NCBI GenBank assembly: GCA_964017065.1
Contig: OZ024784.1
Span: 5,127,152-5,191,151, forward strand
Direction: 5' to 3'
Source of the DNA: Haliclona indistincta
Taxonomy: Eukaryota > Porifera > Demospongiae > Haplosclerida > Chalinidae
Length of the DNA stretch: 64,000 bases
In this document: positions 11,201 through 21,305 of the stretch, piece by piece
Position numbering within the stretch: the stretch's first letter is position 1
Layout of the letters: every line of letters starts with the position of its first letter
Notes under the pieces: model-generated
Seen by the model: only the letters and a program-made list of their open reading frames with translations
Database searches by the model: none
Told to the model about the DNA's origin: nothing
Made by a program: the position numbers and the translations under genes

Positions 11201-11656
11201 ATTCTGGATATCTCTTCAGGCTAATCGTCAAGCTTTCGCAGATAGAAACATCACTGTTGATAGCATCATGGTAGCAGTTCCTCCATCATCTACTCCAGTA
11301 GTGTCTCCCACAGTAACACCTCCTGTGATATCTTCCTCAGGCCTTGGTGGTGGTGCTATCGCTGGTATAGCAGTTGCTGGTCTTGTCCTAGCTGTTATAA
11401 TTGTGACGTTTGTGTGTATATTTGTGATTGTATTGGTTAGACGTCGCAAGTGAGTATTATAATGTTACTATGTTAGTATTATAAATTTTATCTCAGTTGT
11501 TTTAGATCACCAGCAGCAGGCAATAATGGTGATGTACAACTGAAAGAACTGGAACAGAATGAAAAAAAGAATGAAGGGATACAGAATGATAACGATGAAC
11601 ATAATGAAGAGGAAAACAGTAAAAATGATACTTCAACAGCTGCCATTTTAAAGTGA
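2207..11656 (+). CDS. Receptor A: secreted-domain, Cys-rich, single-pass membrane protein (11 exons, 813 aa)
   Basis: Exons: 2207-2285, 4829-5344, 5408-5500, 6768-7208, 7296-7409, 7469-7933, 7983-8098, 8152-8252, 11029-11164, 11220-11449, 11506-11656. Exon 1 is a signal peptide (MAKTWVLLVIILAVIF...). Exons 2, 4 and 6 each encode a beta-rich domain of about 147-172 residues with many N-glycosylation sites. Exons 3 and 5 are short Cys-rich linkers sharing C-x(n)-C-V-x-x-C-P-C. Exons 2-6 are all symmetric phase 1-1. Exon 7 is Ser/Thr/Pro-rich. Exons 8-10 form a membrane-proximal alpha/beta region that may be SEA-like, then a Gly/Val transmembrane helix with RRRK stop-transfer. Exon 11 is a 50-residue acidic Asn/Glu tail without tyrosine. 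It is paralogous to receptor B. The 55-bp intron 9 is required, because reading through it stops at 11222. I do not recognise a named family; an adhesion or recognition receptor is an inference. Confidence 0.7.
2772..3338. mobile_element. 567-bp insertion in intron 1 of receptor A, flanked by TTAAG duplication
   Basis: TTAAG occurs at 2767-2771 and again at 3339-3343. Receptor B intron 1 has an uninterrupted foldback at the same place (AGCACCGCGTCGAGTGCTTT), whereas in A the homologous sequence is split between the two TTAAG copies. Overlapping ORFs of up to 165 residues inside match nothing I know. TTAA-type duplications are typical of piggyBac-like elements, but no convincing terminal inverted repeat is visible, so class is uncertain. 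Confidence 0.6.
3341..3415. repeat. Decayed foldback (hairpin) sequence, A copy
   Basis: AGTGCTCTATGGCGTATAA pairs imperfectly with the following TTTATGCCGTAGAGCACTT around a GACCCGAG loop. It is the diverged right part of the better preserved palindrome at 13938-14030 in receptor B. The outer left arm is displaced to 2753-2766 by the 567-bp insertion. Confidence 0.6.
3652..3889. repeat. Two-copy tandem repeat (~110-125 bp) in intron 1 of receptor A
   Basis: The block GAGCTAAGAG...ACTACTCCAGCATTAC...CAGCTAGTC...ATAGACAGCTCC...ATTGATGATAGC...ATGCACTAA occurs twice, about 3652-3772 and 3781-3889, with scattered differences and small indels. It is absent from receptor B intron 1, so it arose or was lost after the duplication. 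Confidence 0.7.
4208..4226. repeat. CA dinucleotide microsatellite
   Basis: A run of about ten CA units lies in intron 1 of receptor A and continues as an interrupted CA/CC tract to about 4240. Confidence 0.8.
4429..4783. mobile_element. Decayed MITE of the TAGCCTCGTCCCCAG family (A copy)
   Basis: The left end TAGCCTTGTTCCCAGCCCTT matches the left terminal repeat of the intact element at 51452 (TAGCCTCGTCCCCAGTCCCT). The right side CCAGACCCTCTTTTGGAGAGACT matches its opposite end but lacks the last bases. The orthologous decayed copy is at 14377-14757 in receptor B, so insertion preceded the duplication. It ends about 45 bp before exon 2. Confidence 0.6.
5803..6483. mobile_element. ~680-bp MITE in intron 3 of receptor A only
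   Basis: The left end GTGGTACCTCTTTAAGGTGGCGGG pairs with the right end CCCGCCACCTTAAGGGACCAC. Sequence on the right (CCCATAGCCACGTGAACAAG) resumes homology with receptor B at 15980, where the element is missing. The interior is GC-rich with no usable ORF. It inserted after, or was lost from one copy since, the A/B duplication. Confidence 0.6.
6484..6726. mobile_element. Right part of a GTGTTCACAC-type MITE (A copy, left end lost)
   Basis: GTGTGAACACACCTT at 6712-6726 is the exact reverse complement of the left end AAGGTGTGTTCACAC found at 15771-15785 in receptor B. The A copy retains the right half (homologous over 6484-6726 and 15980-16229) but not the left end, which lies on the far side of the 5803-6483 element or has been deleted. 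Confidence 0.55.
8467..10935 (-). mobile_element. Degenerate pogo/Tigger-like DNA transposon in intron 8 of receptor A
   Basis: The terminal inverted repeats are GGGGTAACTTGGAAC at 8467-8481 and GTTTCAAGTTACCCC at 10921-10935, matching 14 of 15. On the minus strand, fragments match the better preserved copy in receptor B, including a C-terminal acidic/Lys-rich stretch (8936-9379) with GEALTENDIFDRLEDED. Frames are broken, so it is not autonomous. It occupies the same intron position as the copy at 17982, so it predates the tandem duplication. Confidence 0.7.
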
Positions 11657-11806
11657 TAAACATTGATTTTGTCTTCAAACAAAGTAGAATGTTTAGTTAG
11701 CCCATTGTTATTATGTAATAATTGCACTGGGGGCGTGTTTTCGTTGGTTCAATGCACTCGAGTGAATGCACTAGTCTATGCATGTAGTAGCTGGTTGGCA
11801 AAGAAG

Positions 11807-12014
11807 ATGTCTACTGTCGAGCAGCAGCTTAGATTGCGTGTTCTCAGCAGACTTTTGCTGATATTTTTGTTTTGGATTGTATCATTGTGTTCAGAAGAAT
11901 ACACAAGTGAGTTGGAAAGAATTGCACAAGGACCCACGTGATTGTAGCTCTATTTCTCTACAGAATGTCTTGCTCAACAAAAACTCACCGCTGACAATGA
12001 TCTACTGCAACATC
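11807..12014 (+). pseudogene. Truncated discoidin-type receptor gene (5' end only)
   Basis: ATG at 11807, a 100-bp signal-peptide exon (MSTVEQQLRLRVLSRLLLI...), donor ACACAA|GTGAGT at 11907, a 57-bp intron and exon 2 from 11964 match the complete discoidin receptor at 21306. Homology breaks off at about 12014 (CAACATCCA), after which sequence is unrelated. The rest of the discoidin domain, transmembrane helix and tail are absent. Without splicing the frame stops at once, which supports the intron also in the intact gene. The break probably marks one edge of the duplicated block. Confidence 0.7.
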
Positions 12015-13399
12015 CATGCACATCCCTTGAATATTCACTCACACCCAGGCTTCGTGAATATCATTAATTAAACAAACGCAAAGCGGGATTATTTTTTGTA
12101 TACTTTTCAAGGCGATCGTCCACGCAGCCGTCTCAGCAAGACCAAGACTGCAAATTCGCGGCACAACGTACCGTGCTGTGCTAGCGAAACACTGGAAATT
12201 GCATAATATTATTAGCAAAAATCCATTCCGCAACATACAGTTACCGTTCAAATTGTCTTCTAAAGACGAAGCTGACCAGGAAAGTCGCATTCTGGAATTT
12301 TTTTGTTTACAGCGGTTTTCACGCTTCTTGCAAAATTGGATTCGTAGACCGTGAACCGTAGATGCCTTTTTATTGGTGTCAGTGTACACGTGACGAAAAG
12401 TGAATTTGATTGGCCAGCGTCACACTTCCGCTTCCGTTATGCAAGATCTTAGTGTATTTATAGCAGCGAGCTTGCAGCTTTCATAGATAATACAGTACAA
12501 GTGGATACGCAACGAGCCCGTATATTGCTATCCGGTGTGACACAATCACTGCATCGGGTAACACGGACGTTCACAAACATTTACAAGAAATGAATGGCTG
12601 CAGCAGTAGTAGTGTGTGCTCAAGACAATGTACTGAGCTCCTTGATTATTTTGTGCGTACAAACGTATTTCAATGCAGTAGACCAAGGATGTTGGTATTC
12701 GTTGGCATTGCTTATGAAGCCCTGGTATTATCAGTCTTGCCAATAGTCTAACACAAAAAAGTAACAACGAGCTTGTTCCCTGCTACTTGGCGGCGTGTCG
12801 GCTGTTCTCTACGAAGCGTAGCGCTCTAATAGTATTTTGACTAAGTGCACTACACAATAAGCTACCGAAAAATATACAACAAACCAGCAGTACACAAACC
12901 AGCTCTGTAATAATCTAACACAAAGTAACCGTAACAACAGGCTTGTTCCTGGTACTTGGCGGCGTGTCTACTGTTCTCTACGAAGCGTAGCGCTCTAATA
13001 GTATTTTGACTAAATGCACTACACAATAAGCTACCGAAAAACATACAACAAACTTGCACTACACAAACCAGCTCTGTAATAATCTAACACAAAGTAACCG
13101 TAACAGAAGATTTCAGGGGAAAAGGGCGGAATTTGCAGCCTAGCAATATAACAAGGCTAATTTACAGCAACAGCCTCTTCTTCAACAGCAAATGAACATG
13201 TGTGCTATTTGATTCAGCTTCTACCCGCTCCTCGGAACCGTAGAAACAGCTTTACAACTTTGTGCAGCACGCCTACGCCCGATGCAGTGAGTGCTTCAAT
13301 ACAATTCCGTGGACCCCTCCGTTTATTACCCCGTTGCGTATCCACTTGTACTGTATTTAATATCTATGCTCGGAGAGGCTAAACCTGTCGCTAAACATT
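12015..13399. other. Non-homologous spacer between duplicated blocks
   Basis: The stretch holds no convincing gene. It contains the roughly 167-bp tandem repeat at 12747-13104. The ORF at 12039-12389 (minus) has no domain or paralogue. The 5' flank of receptor B (13100-13399) is not homologous to that of receptor A, so the two genes may be regulated differently. Confidence 0.5.
12747..13104. repeat. Tandem repeat, period ~167-169 bp, two full copies plus a start of a third
   Basis: TCTAACACAAA...GTAAC recurs at 12747, 12914 and 13083. The unit includes TACTTGGCGGCGTGTC, CTACGAAGCGTAGCGCTCTAA and CACTACACAATAAGCTACC. Copies 1 and 2 are roughly 90% alike by eye. Confidence 0.8.
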
Positions 13400-16300
13400 A
13401 TGATCAAGACAAGGATCTTTCTTGTTACTTATTTGACCGTGATCTTTCGGCTTCAAAACACAGCAGCTGTGACAGAAAGTAAGCTGGTTTACTAACTGGC
13501 AACGTGACATGTATACGCCCACAATAATCAGCTGTTTGCAAGCTTTTAGCTTGTCAGCCCTGCAGGATACCCTGCATAGAATAGATGAATTATTAATGCT
13601 GAGTACATTCTGCAAAGCTACGCGTATGTGTAGTTGTGTACTTATTGTATTACAGTAGCTCGAGATCAAGCTAATCTATGGTACATGTGAAGATGTTTTG
13701 AAGTTTAGGGGAATCCCGGGGGAAAACCAGACTACTAAAATCATTGATGGACCTGACCACATAATGACACAGCAGTGTTCCTTGTAAAATCTGTAAACAC
13801 CTTGTGGGTAGTCAGGAGCACCTGGTGAAAGCAACACTTACTGTTTCGTGTAACTAATATTATGGAAACATTATATAGTGACTCTAGTATGCATGATTGC
13901 AATCATAGTTGTACGAGTGATAACTTTACTATGTACTAGTTAAAGCACCGCGTCGAGTGCTTTACGGCGTATAATTGCACGACCCGAGTGCAATTATACG
14001 CCGTAGAGCACTCGACGCGGTGATTTAACTGGTTTAAAGTGTGACCTAGCCGAAACTAGCCCAGAGTCGATCAATACGCGAACAAGTAGTTGCCTGTGGC
14101 CCCGCCTCAAGTGCTCTATCAGTCGATACATGCGCTCTATGGGATTTAGAGCACCGGCGTATGGTATCATCTTTAACATAACATAATCTCTTTGATGATG
14201 GATAATGTACATAATCTCTTGACATAATAACAGCCTTTGATCAACTGTATGCACTCTGTTTCATAGACATATGTTTGTCCAATAGCCCATTGTTTATACG
14301 CATGAATCAATGCAGCATTTTAACATGTGTATAAGTAGCCTTATCAACTGAAAACCATTCATTCATGTATGTATGTTAGCCTCGTTCCCAGCCCCTCTGA
14401 ATAGGGCCTGCTGTCTGCGCATGCTCCTTTTTCCAGATTTTTTGGATATCGGATATTTATTGTATACGTCCATACTACATTTGAAGTAGCAGTGCAGCTC
14501 AGTAATCATCTACACACGCCACCAGATGTTGTTCGAAAATGCCATCTGATTGCACTGCATCTTGGAAGTATAGCTTAATGTTGAATTTAGAACAACGCGA
14601 GGCACTTTAGCACTGAGAAGGGCCTGTAATTAACGTTACATCCTGCCCACGCATTTTTTCATACTACCCACGCATTTTTTCCTGCCCAGCCATGCATTTT
14701 GAATAATTTTTACATGCATTTGCAAACAGTATTTACCAGGCCCTCTTTGGAGGGACTATGAATCAGACTAGTATATATGTATGTGTGTATGATGCAGGTT
14801 GTCCTGGATCACCTCAGGTCGTTGTGACTTTCAATGAACTAAACTACACCTTTGAACATCCATACACTTCCACTTCATCCACCCCAGTTGGAAATCTCAC
14901 TCTCCTTATACAGAAAGATTTTTTCACTGAAAACTTTGGTAACAAGACTTCAATAAGCTTAAATTTTTTTTACGACGTGGGAGGCTACTTGGCAATAGAT
15001 GATGCGGAAGGGGTTTTTCCAATTGATGATGATGGTGCACTTGGAGTTGGGACACAACGTCGACTATGGACACATCAGATGACGACAGTTACTATCAATA
15101 GCACTGAATATACGGAGTGCATTTCTGAAGATACTGTATACCTCAGTGTACCAGTGGTTTTCCTACTTCAAAAAGGCCCACGAGTAGTTGGACGTCGAAG
15201 ATGGGAGATTGATCTTAAAACAATAGCTTCTGGTGAAATGACAATGGAAATTAATTTTAATAGAATAGTTGTCACTGTTGTTGCAAAGCCTGTTCAAAGT
15301 AAGCAGCATTATTGGCTTACTATTAATAATTATTATTTTTATTTATAGAGTGCAATCAGACACGTTACATCTTTGGAAATGACACTTGTGTCACAGACTG
15401 TCCCTGTCATTTGAAGACATTTCCTGATTTTTGCTATGAGTGTGAGTCACATTATGCTGTGTGTTATGTGACTCATTAGTTATGAAAAGACTTCGAGATA
15501 GGTCGTATGACCTTCAGATATTTGTCTTCTGAAGTTACCCAATTATGTATTAGCAGTTTATTGTTGACCATACAATTCGAATTGTTGCAGTTATACTATG
15601 TTACATGTGTCTTAGATCTTACATGTGATAAATTTTTGAAAGGTGTTTGGTTCCTTAGCCTATTCTTGCACTCCTTGAGTCACAGTATTTCACCCCACAT
15701 ACTTATTAATGTACACTTCAAACTTTATTTCAAAATGAAAGCCAATTCTAGTCTAGGAGTGACCTAAATCAAGGTGTGTTCACACTGAATCCAGTTCGAA
15801 ACCAGTTCAGTAACAAAATTGGCGAATGCGAATTCAATCAACTTGCTTGCGTTCACACTACGTTTTCATGAAACTGAATTCACTTCTGGCACTGACCACA
15901 CCTAGCGAGTGCTCTGAGTCTGTTGTTCCTCGATACAGCTACAGGAGCCTTTGTAGCATCAGTACTTCAGCTAATAGACCCATAGCCACGTGAACAAGCG
16001 CCCGGCAAAGAGAAGCGCTCATCACACCAAACACGTGCAGCAACAACACGCCTACTTTAGTCCTCGATCATGTGCAACACGCATTTGAGCAATTCGTATT
16101 GATCCAGATCGAAACCACCTCTGGATGTAGATTGGGATCTAACCTGTTCGAATCCAATTTGATTCGATTACGTTTTGGTGTGAACGTGACTGATACGCAT
16201 TGAGTCGCATGAATGTGTGAGCACAGCTTAGTTTTCAATTATAATTATGTTAATTATATTATCCACTCAGTCTCAGTTGGAGAATTCAGCCAAGCCATAA

Positions 16301-19300
16301 CTTATGTTCCTGTACCCACAAACATTACCAATGGAACTATTGCTACCATTAATGTGCTACTTGATCCGTCTGACAACATGACACGATTATCCTTTATTGC
16401 TAACTACATAGGAGTGAGAGGTGATCAAATAATTCATGAGAAGCGACCAGAAGTGAAACTGTCAATACTATCTTCAAATTTGAACCCCAATAATTTCATG
16501 GCTGGTATGGGGTTTCCTATTACCAATTTGATCATAAATAGTCTCGCAGATTGTGGTAAATATAAAATTCTACCGCTACAATTGAACCTTGTTACTCCTT
16601 CAATCAACCAGCTTGGAGAACACATCATCTTTATCACTGGAACAATAATGAATGAATCAATGTTTATGGATTTTGAAACTCGGATAGTTCTGGATGTGGA
16701 AACTAGCACCTGTGAGTATTAACTTTGCATATTCTGTTTGCTTGTGATTTTTGTATAACAAATCACTAATTAACATAATTGTTACTCACTGTTTCTCTCT
16801 CCAGCTTGTACTGATGGACCGAACAATTTGCTTAATCTACTAGACCAACGATGTGTTTCAGAGTGCCCCTGTGGCTTCATTCCTTTCCAGCATACCACAA
16901 TGTCTTACTGTGATCCAGGTATTCCTTTACAAGCAACAAGACTAACAATTATTATTATTATTATTATCACTGTACAGTTGATAACACAACAAGACCTGCT
17001 TGGTTTGCAGATGACCAATTGAGGATTGTGGCTAATGAGGGAACCTCTATAAATGGAACTTTTAAACTATATACTAGTTTTATGTTCCGTCTAAGCAGTG
17101 ATTCCTTGATATCCACTGACTCAGTGACTATGCAGCTAAGAATTGAACAGGTATCATCGAGTACATTACAATCGTCACTACAATTAAATGATGAACTTAT
17201 TCAAAACCGAAATATATCGTTGAATAGCTCCTACTTGGAAAGTAGAGGTCTTGAGAGTTGTGATGATGAGTCAAGCTCATACATAACAATCACTAGTGTA
17301 ATCCCTGAAGTGCCTGAAGCTGGAGAGTACAGCTTTGACATCGTTGCTCGCTTTACATCAACTGTGAATGAAATAGAAAATGATCTGAGAAATGATCGTC
17401 CAGTCAATGTTACTCAAGTGTTGAGAGTAAATTTGGAGGGTCAGTGGTTATCTTCATTTGCGCATTGAATTATGTTGCATTTTTTTATAGCCTTAAGTAT
17501 TACTCCTACAATAACCAGTATGATGACTAGTACAGTCAGACCATCTCCATCTGTTAGTCTTGTGCCTGATAGTGATCAAGTTATTGCCGTCCTTTCTATA
17601 GAAACCGTAAGCAAGATAATATTATGTTGTGCTATGTAATTTACATGATGCTTGATTAGTTCACGCCAGAGAAGGAAATTGCGTTCCAAAGCACGGTTGC
17701 AGATTCAGTCAACATGCACTGTGCAAACAATGAAGATCAATGTAGAGGAATGAACAAAAGGTACCCAAACTGTCTAAATGTTGAGCTGGTTTTGTATTTC
17801 GTATAAGTATAAATTTATGTTCGTTTACCTGCTGTGAAGGAGGATCGCGCTGGGCTTTTGAAATAGTTTTCTCACAGTAGGTACATGTATAGTCGATTGT
17901 ACGCATAAATAATCGCAGCGCTGCTTATCGTCTGCTTTGCAAGCGCAGTTAGAAAATGATGGTGACTGTTAATGAGTGGGTGGGGTAACTTGGAACACTG
18001 CCCATTTTTCACCTTCTTGAAGGCGTGTGGTGAGAAGAATAGAAGAATGAGAATAAAGGTGAATTCTAGTGTACTTCTTTTACCATAAAGGAGGACTACT
18101 GTAATGGTACTATCACAAGCCAACACATGTGTAATGGTACCATCGCCAGCACGAGTCACAACCAATCCAGTCTTTTTTCCTGGTCTCATCTTCAGTCTTG
18201 TAGTACCCACCACAATGTTGGCAATGGTCTACATCCTCTAATGTTGACAGTGTCATGATCTACGTAAAACAATAAGCTGATCGACCTTCTATGTCGATCG
18301 TTAACCTCTTCAGGCTCTTCATCTGTTGATTCGTCAGGTACATGTACTGACTGTGCTGCTAGACTCTGATCGTCCTATGGTAATGTTTTAATAGTATCCA
18401 TAATTTTGCAGTGAGTTAATTCAAAACCTTTCTTGGTCTTATTGCTTTCTCTGCTCACTCTTTAGCATTCTGCTTTGCTTCTCCTCTCGCTTTTGGTTTG
18501 CCCTCTCTTACTGCCCCGCATTCTCCTGCTTCTGTTGGTCTTCATCTTCCAACCTGTCGAAAATGTAGTTCTCTGTCAACGCTTCACCAGAATACATTGG
18601 CTTTCTCCTCCTTCTCGCTGTCTTCTCCTGTTCCTTCTTCAGACTGATTAGCTTGGTCAAGTAGTCACGCAAGTAAAGTCTTGCTGGAGTAACCTCTACC
18701 TGATGAATGCACTTGCAGCATGTGATCTGGATTATGATGTGATGTTCATGATCAGCTTCTTCTGCGCTGCTTGTGACTAATGGTGCTGTCGGAGGAGCGG
18801 TATCTTCTGTTGTTGATGACACTGCCGGAAGTGATGGTACATAGCTAGATTTAGGAATGCTCTCTTTTGACAGTGGACACAATCCTGCCTTCCTGAAGCC
18901 TGCCTTTAGATGAGCTGGAGTGAACGACTCTTCCCACAGCTTGTTTAAAAGCTCTGGAAACTCTGTTTTGCTGACAGCTTCAGTACAGGTTTCTAGCTTG
19001 TGGTTCTTTAGAATTTCCCCCAGTAACTCTTCAATGGACCATACACCCTACTGAAGTGCATGCGTTGTGTGCGAAGGTAGGCATAGTAACATCACACCTC
19101 TCTCTTGCGAGCCTGATTAACTAAAGTGGTATGTGTGAAAGATGCCCATCTAAAAATAACAAGTCAGGCCATGATTCAAGGAGACCAGTAACGGCAGAAA
19201 GAAAGAGCTTCTTGAACCAATCTAGAAGTTTGGTCGCTCTATCCAACTTTATTCGGATGCTGAGTAAAGTGTACCAGCTGGTCCACCCTTCGTCCAGCTG

Positions 19301-21126
19301 CTCCAATGATTTTTGCCTTTATACACAACATAAGGTGGAAGCTTTGTAACCATCAGCTACCCCACACCCAAGCACTGTTAGGTACTTGCATCCACTACCT
19401 GTTTCATGAACATTCTTTCACCTCTTCTGGAGAGCACTTTCTTGGATGCAGTGTCAGTAGAGAATGCTGTTTCATCGTAATTCCACATTAATTTTCTGAG
19501 CTCTTCTGTTGTCAGGTCACCTAGACCTGCTCTATTGACTGATGTGGTCACCTTGTCAATCCAGGTACTCACCGCCCCTTCTGTTAGAGCAGTTGCTCGA
19601 TTGGCTGGCAGATGCTGAGGTTTTCGCTCAGTGAGACAAGGCCATCTGCGCATGAATCCGAGCCACCAATCTTTACCTGGCCTATCTTGTTGGAAGGGAT
19701 TTGGTCTTCCGATGTTATGGAGATTTTCCATGACTATGCTAGGACAATGTCCCTTGTCAGTCCGAACCCTATCTCTTGCAATACCTGACATGTGACGACT
19801 ATCTTTTTTCTTCGGCTTGTGTTAGTATTGTCGGTCCATGTTGCTTTTTACTCTTACCTAAACATTGATGTATTTGTGTATACCAGTAGTTGTACCTGTG
19901 TGGTGATAGTACAGTGTAGACTTTTTAAGCAGAATTTTTTCACCGTATTGGTAACAGAACTGACTTTCCACCTGCTTCAAGACGTTTTAACGGTCCTTTG
20001 AGCTGCTCATCTGTCCACTTGCCTGTGCGCTTCCGAGGTATTGCATGCAGTTTCACAGACAAATTTAAATTATTTCCTGGATTCAATCTGCACCGTAGGA
20101 CGTGACTAAATTTGATCAGATGAAAATAATTTATATTATAACACAAACAAAGAAGTATGATCGCAGAGTACAGCAGAGTGTTCTCTTGCTAGTCTTCTAC
20201 ACTGACAGTAATAGCTTGTTATCAATGCCAGGAGAATCCAGAGACGATTTAAAAAATTAGTTTGCGCGATTTGCTGCCAGTTGAGTACAAATACTAAATC
20301 TAAAAACACTGCAAAGAAGGGAAAGAAAGGCGTGCATCTATAGATAAGAAAGGACACTCACTCACCTAGCTGAGTTGACACAGCAGTAGCTGTTGTGATG
20401 TGCGAGGTCCAAGTTTAAATTTTGTTCCAAGTTACCCCATGTTCAAAGTTGCCTTAACATAGATTCGCTATTTGTTATTTAAATTCCTATGGTATCAAAA
20501 TATTCTTGATGGTATTGTATTGTTTACTGCAGACAAGTAGTTGCTGTGCTGGCTGATGATGTGGTTATAGTACATGTAAGTGACACGGAACTTCCTGGAA
20601 GAATTCGGCTACAGTTCTACGTGAAGAGAATGGGAGGAGTGATTCCACCACAAGCAGTTGTAACCGCAGTAGAGGTAACATACAACAGACATGAAATCGA
20701 TCCTGTACATATATTCTGGATATCTCTTCAGGCTAATCGTCAAGCTTTCGCAGATAGAAACATCACTGTTGATAGCATCATGGTAGCAGTTCCTCCGTCA
20801 TCTACTCCAGCAGTGTCTACCACAGTAACACCACCCGTAATGTCTCCTCCGGTCCTTAGTGATGGTGTTATCGTTGGTATAGTATTTGGTATAGTTATAC
20901 CTATTGTATTGTTCGCTGTTATAATAGTTGTCGCTATACTATGTCACAAGTGAGTTTTTATTTTTACAAAAGTAATGTTTTTATTGTTTCTATGTTTAGC
21001 AGGCATAAACAATCGTCAACAGGAGGGAACAAGGGTACAAACAGTCTCGAATTATTTTCAGACACATCTCAGGAGTTTAACAATTCTCAAGCTCCCTTGA
21101 ATAGTGATAGTAAAAATAATGAATAA
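13400..21126 (+). CDS. Receptor B: paralogue of receptor A (11 exons, 797 aa)
   Basis: Exons: 13400-13478, 14798-15298, 15349-15441, 16271-16711, 16805-16918, 16978-17439, 17491-17606, 17660-17760, 20533-20674, 20732-20949, 21000-21126. Layout and phases equal receptor A: signal peptide (MIKTRIFLVTYLTVIF), beta-rich domain, Cys linker, beta-rich domain, Cys linker, third beta-rich domain, Ser/Thr linker, membrane-proximal region, transmembrane helix, short tail. Exons 5-8 are almost identical to A, while exons 2 and 4 and the transmembrane/tail exons differ much more. The tail is Ser/Asn-rich (SRHKQSSTGG...), unlike the Glu-rich A tail. Intron 9 here is 57 bp and stop-free, so retention would add 19 residues; the A copy (55 bp) shows splicing is the safer model. 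Function is unrecognised; a surface recognition role is inferred. Confidence 0.7.
13938..14030. repeat. Near-perfect foldback palindrome, 43-bp arms and 7-nt loop
   Basis: The left arm 13938-13980 and right arm 13988-14030 pair at 41 of 43 positions around the loop GACCCGA. The core arm reads CACCGCGTCGAGTGCT then TACGGCGTATAATTGCAC. It lies in intron 1 of receptor B; the decayed A counterpart is split by an insertion. As DNA it can extrude a cruciform and as pre-mRNA it would form a strong hairpin. Confidence 0.8.
14377..14757. mobile_element. Decayed MITE of the TAGCCTCGTCCCCAG family (B copy)
   Basis: The left end TAGCCTCGTTCCCAGCCCCT and right side CCAGGCCCTCTTTGGAGGGACT match the two ends of the intact element at 51452-51823. 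It is the orthologue of 4429-4783 and ends 40 bp before exon 2 of receptor B. Confidence 0.6.
15771..16229. mobile_element. MITE with AAGGTGTGTTCACAC ends in intron 3 of receptor B
   Basis: The left end AAGGTGTGTTCACAC at 15771 faces the right end GTGTGAGCACAGCTT at 16215-16229, which is better preserved in the A copy as GTGTGAACACACCTT. The interior carries repeated CAGTTCGAA/GATTCGATT motifs. There is no ORF. Confidence 0.55.
17982..20438 (-). mobile_element. Pogo/Tigger-like DNA transposon in intron 8 of receptor B
   Basis: The 15-bp terminal inverted repeats are perfect: GGGGTAACTTGGAAC at 17982-17996 and its reverse complement at 20424-20438. On the minus strand, pieces in order are an N-terminal helix-turn-helix-like stretch (RKRTGKWTDEQLKGPLKRL, near 20040), a CENP-B/DDE segment (19378-19791), and a C-terminal acidic/coiled part (18508-18882). 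Stops and shifts separate these, so the copy is dead. It shares its position with the element in receptor A. Confidence 0.75.
19378..19791 (-). pseudogene. Fragment of pogo/Tigger-type (DDE_1) transposase
   Basis: This 137-residue open stretch contains GKDWWLGFMRRWPCL followed by LTERKPQ and, near its end, WNYDETAFSTD. These are typical of the CENP-B-like DNA-binding domain and first catalytic Asp region (W-N-x-D-E-T) of pogo/Tigger/Jerky transposases. The rest of the DDE core lies in other frames and is interrupted, so this is a fossil gene rather than a host gene. The C-terminal part is the separate open stretch at 18508-18882 (EALTENYIFDRLEDED). Confidence 0.7.
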
Positions 21127-21305
21127 TTATAATTATGTTGTTGATTGTTTTAGTTGAGTATGATGTTGTTGCAGAGTCTGAATACCAACAATTGTCATGT
21201 AGTCTAGCATGGGCCATGGGGCGGGGCTCGTATAATAGCTAGATTCTCATCAGACGTTACGCGTTGTGTCCGTAGTCCACAGCGGTGTCCACGTTGCGCA
21301 TTACC

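Noticed and set aside
12039..12389. 116-residue minus-strand ORF in the spacer
   Set aside because: There is no domain, no upstream promoter or splice evidence, and no paralogue.
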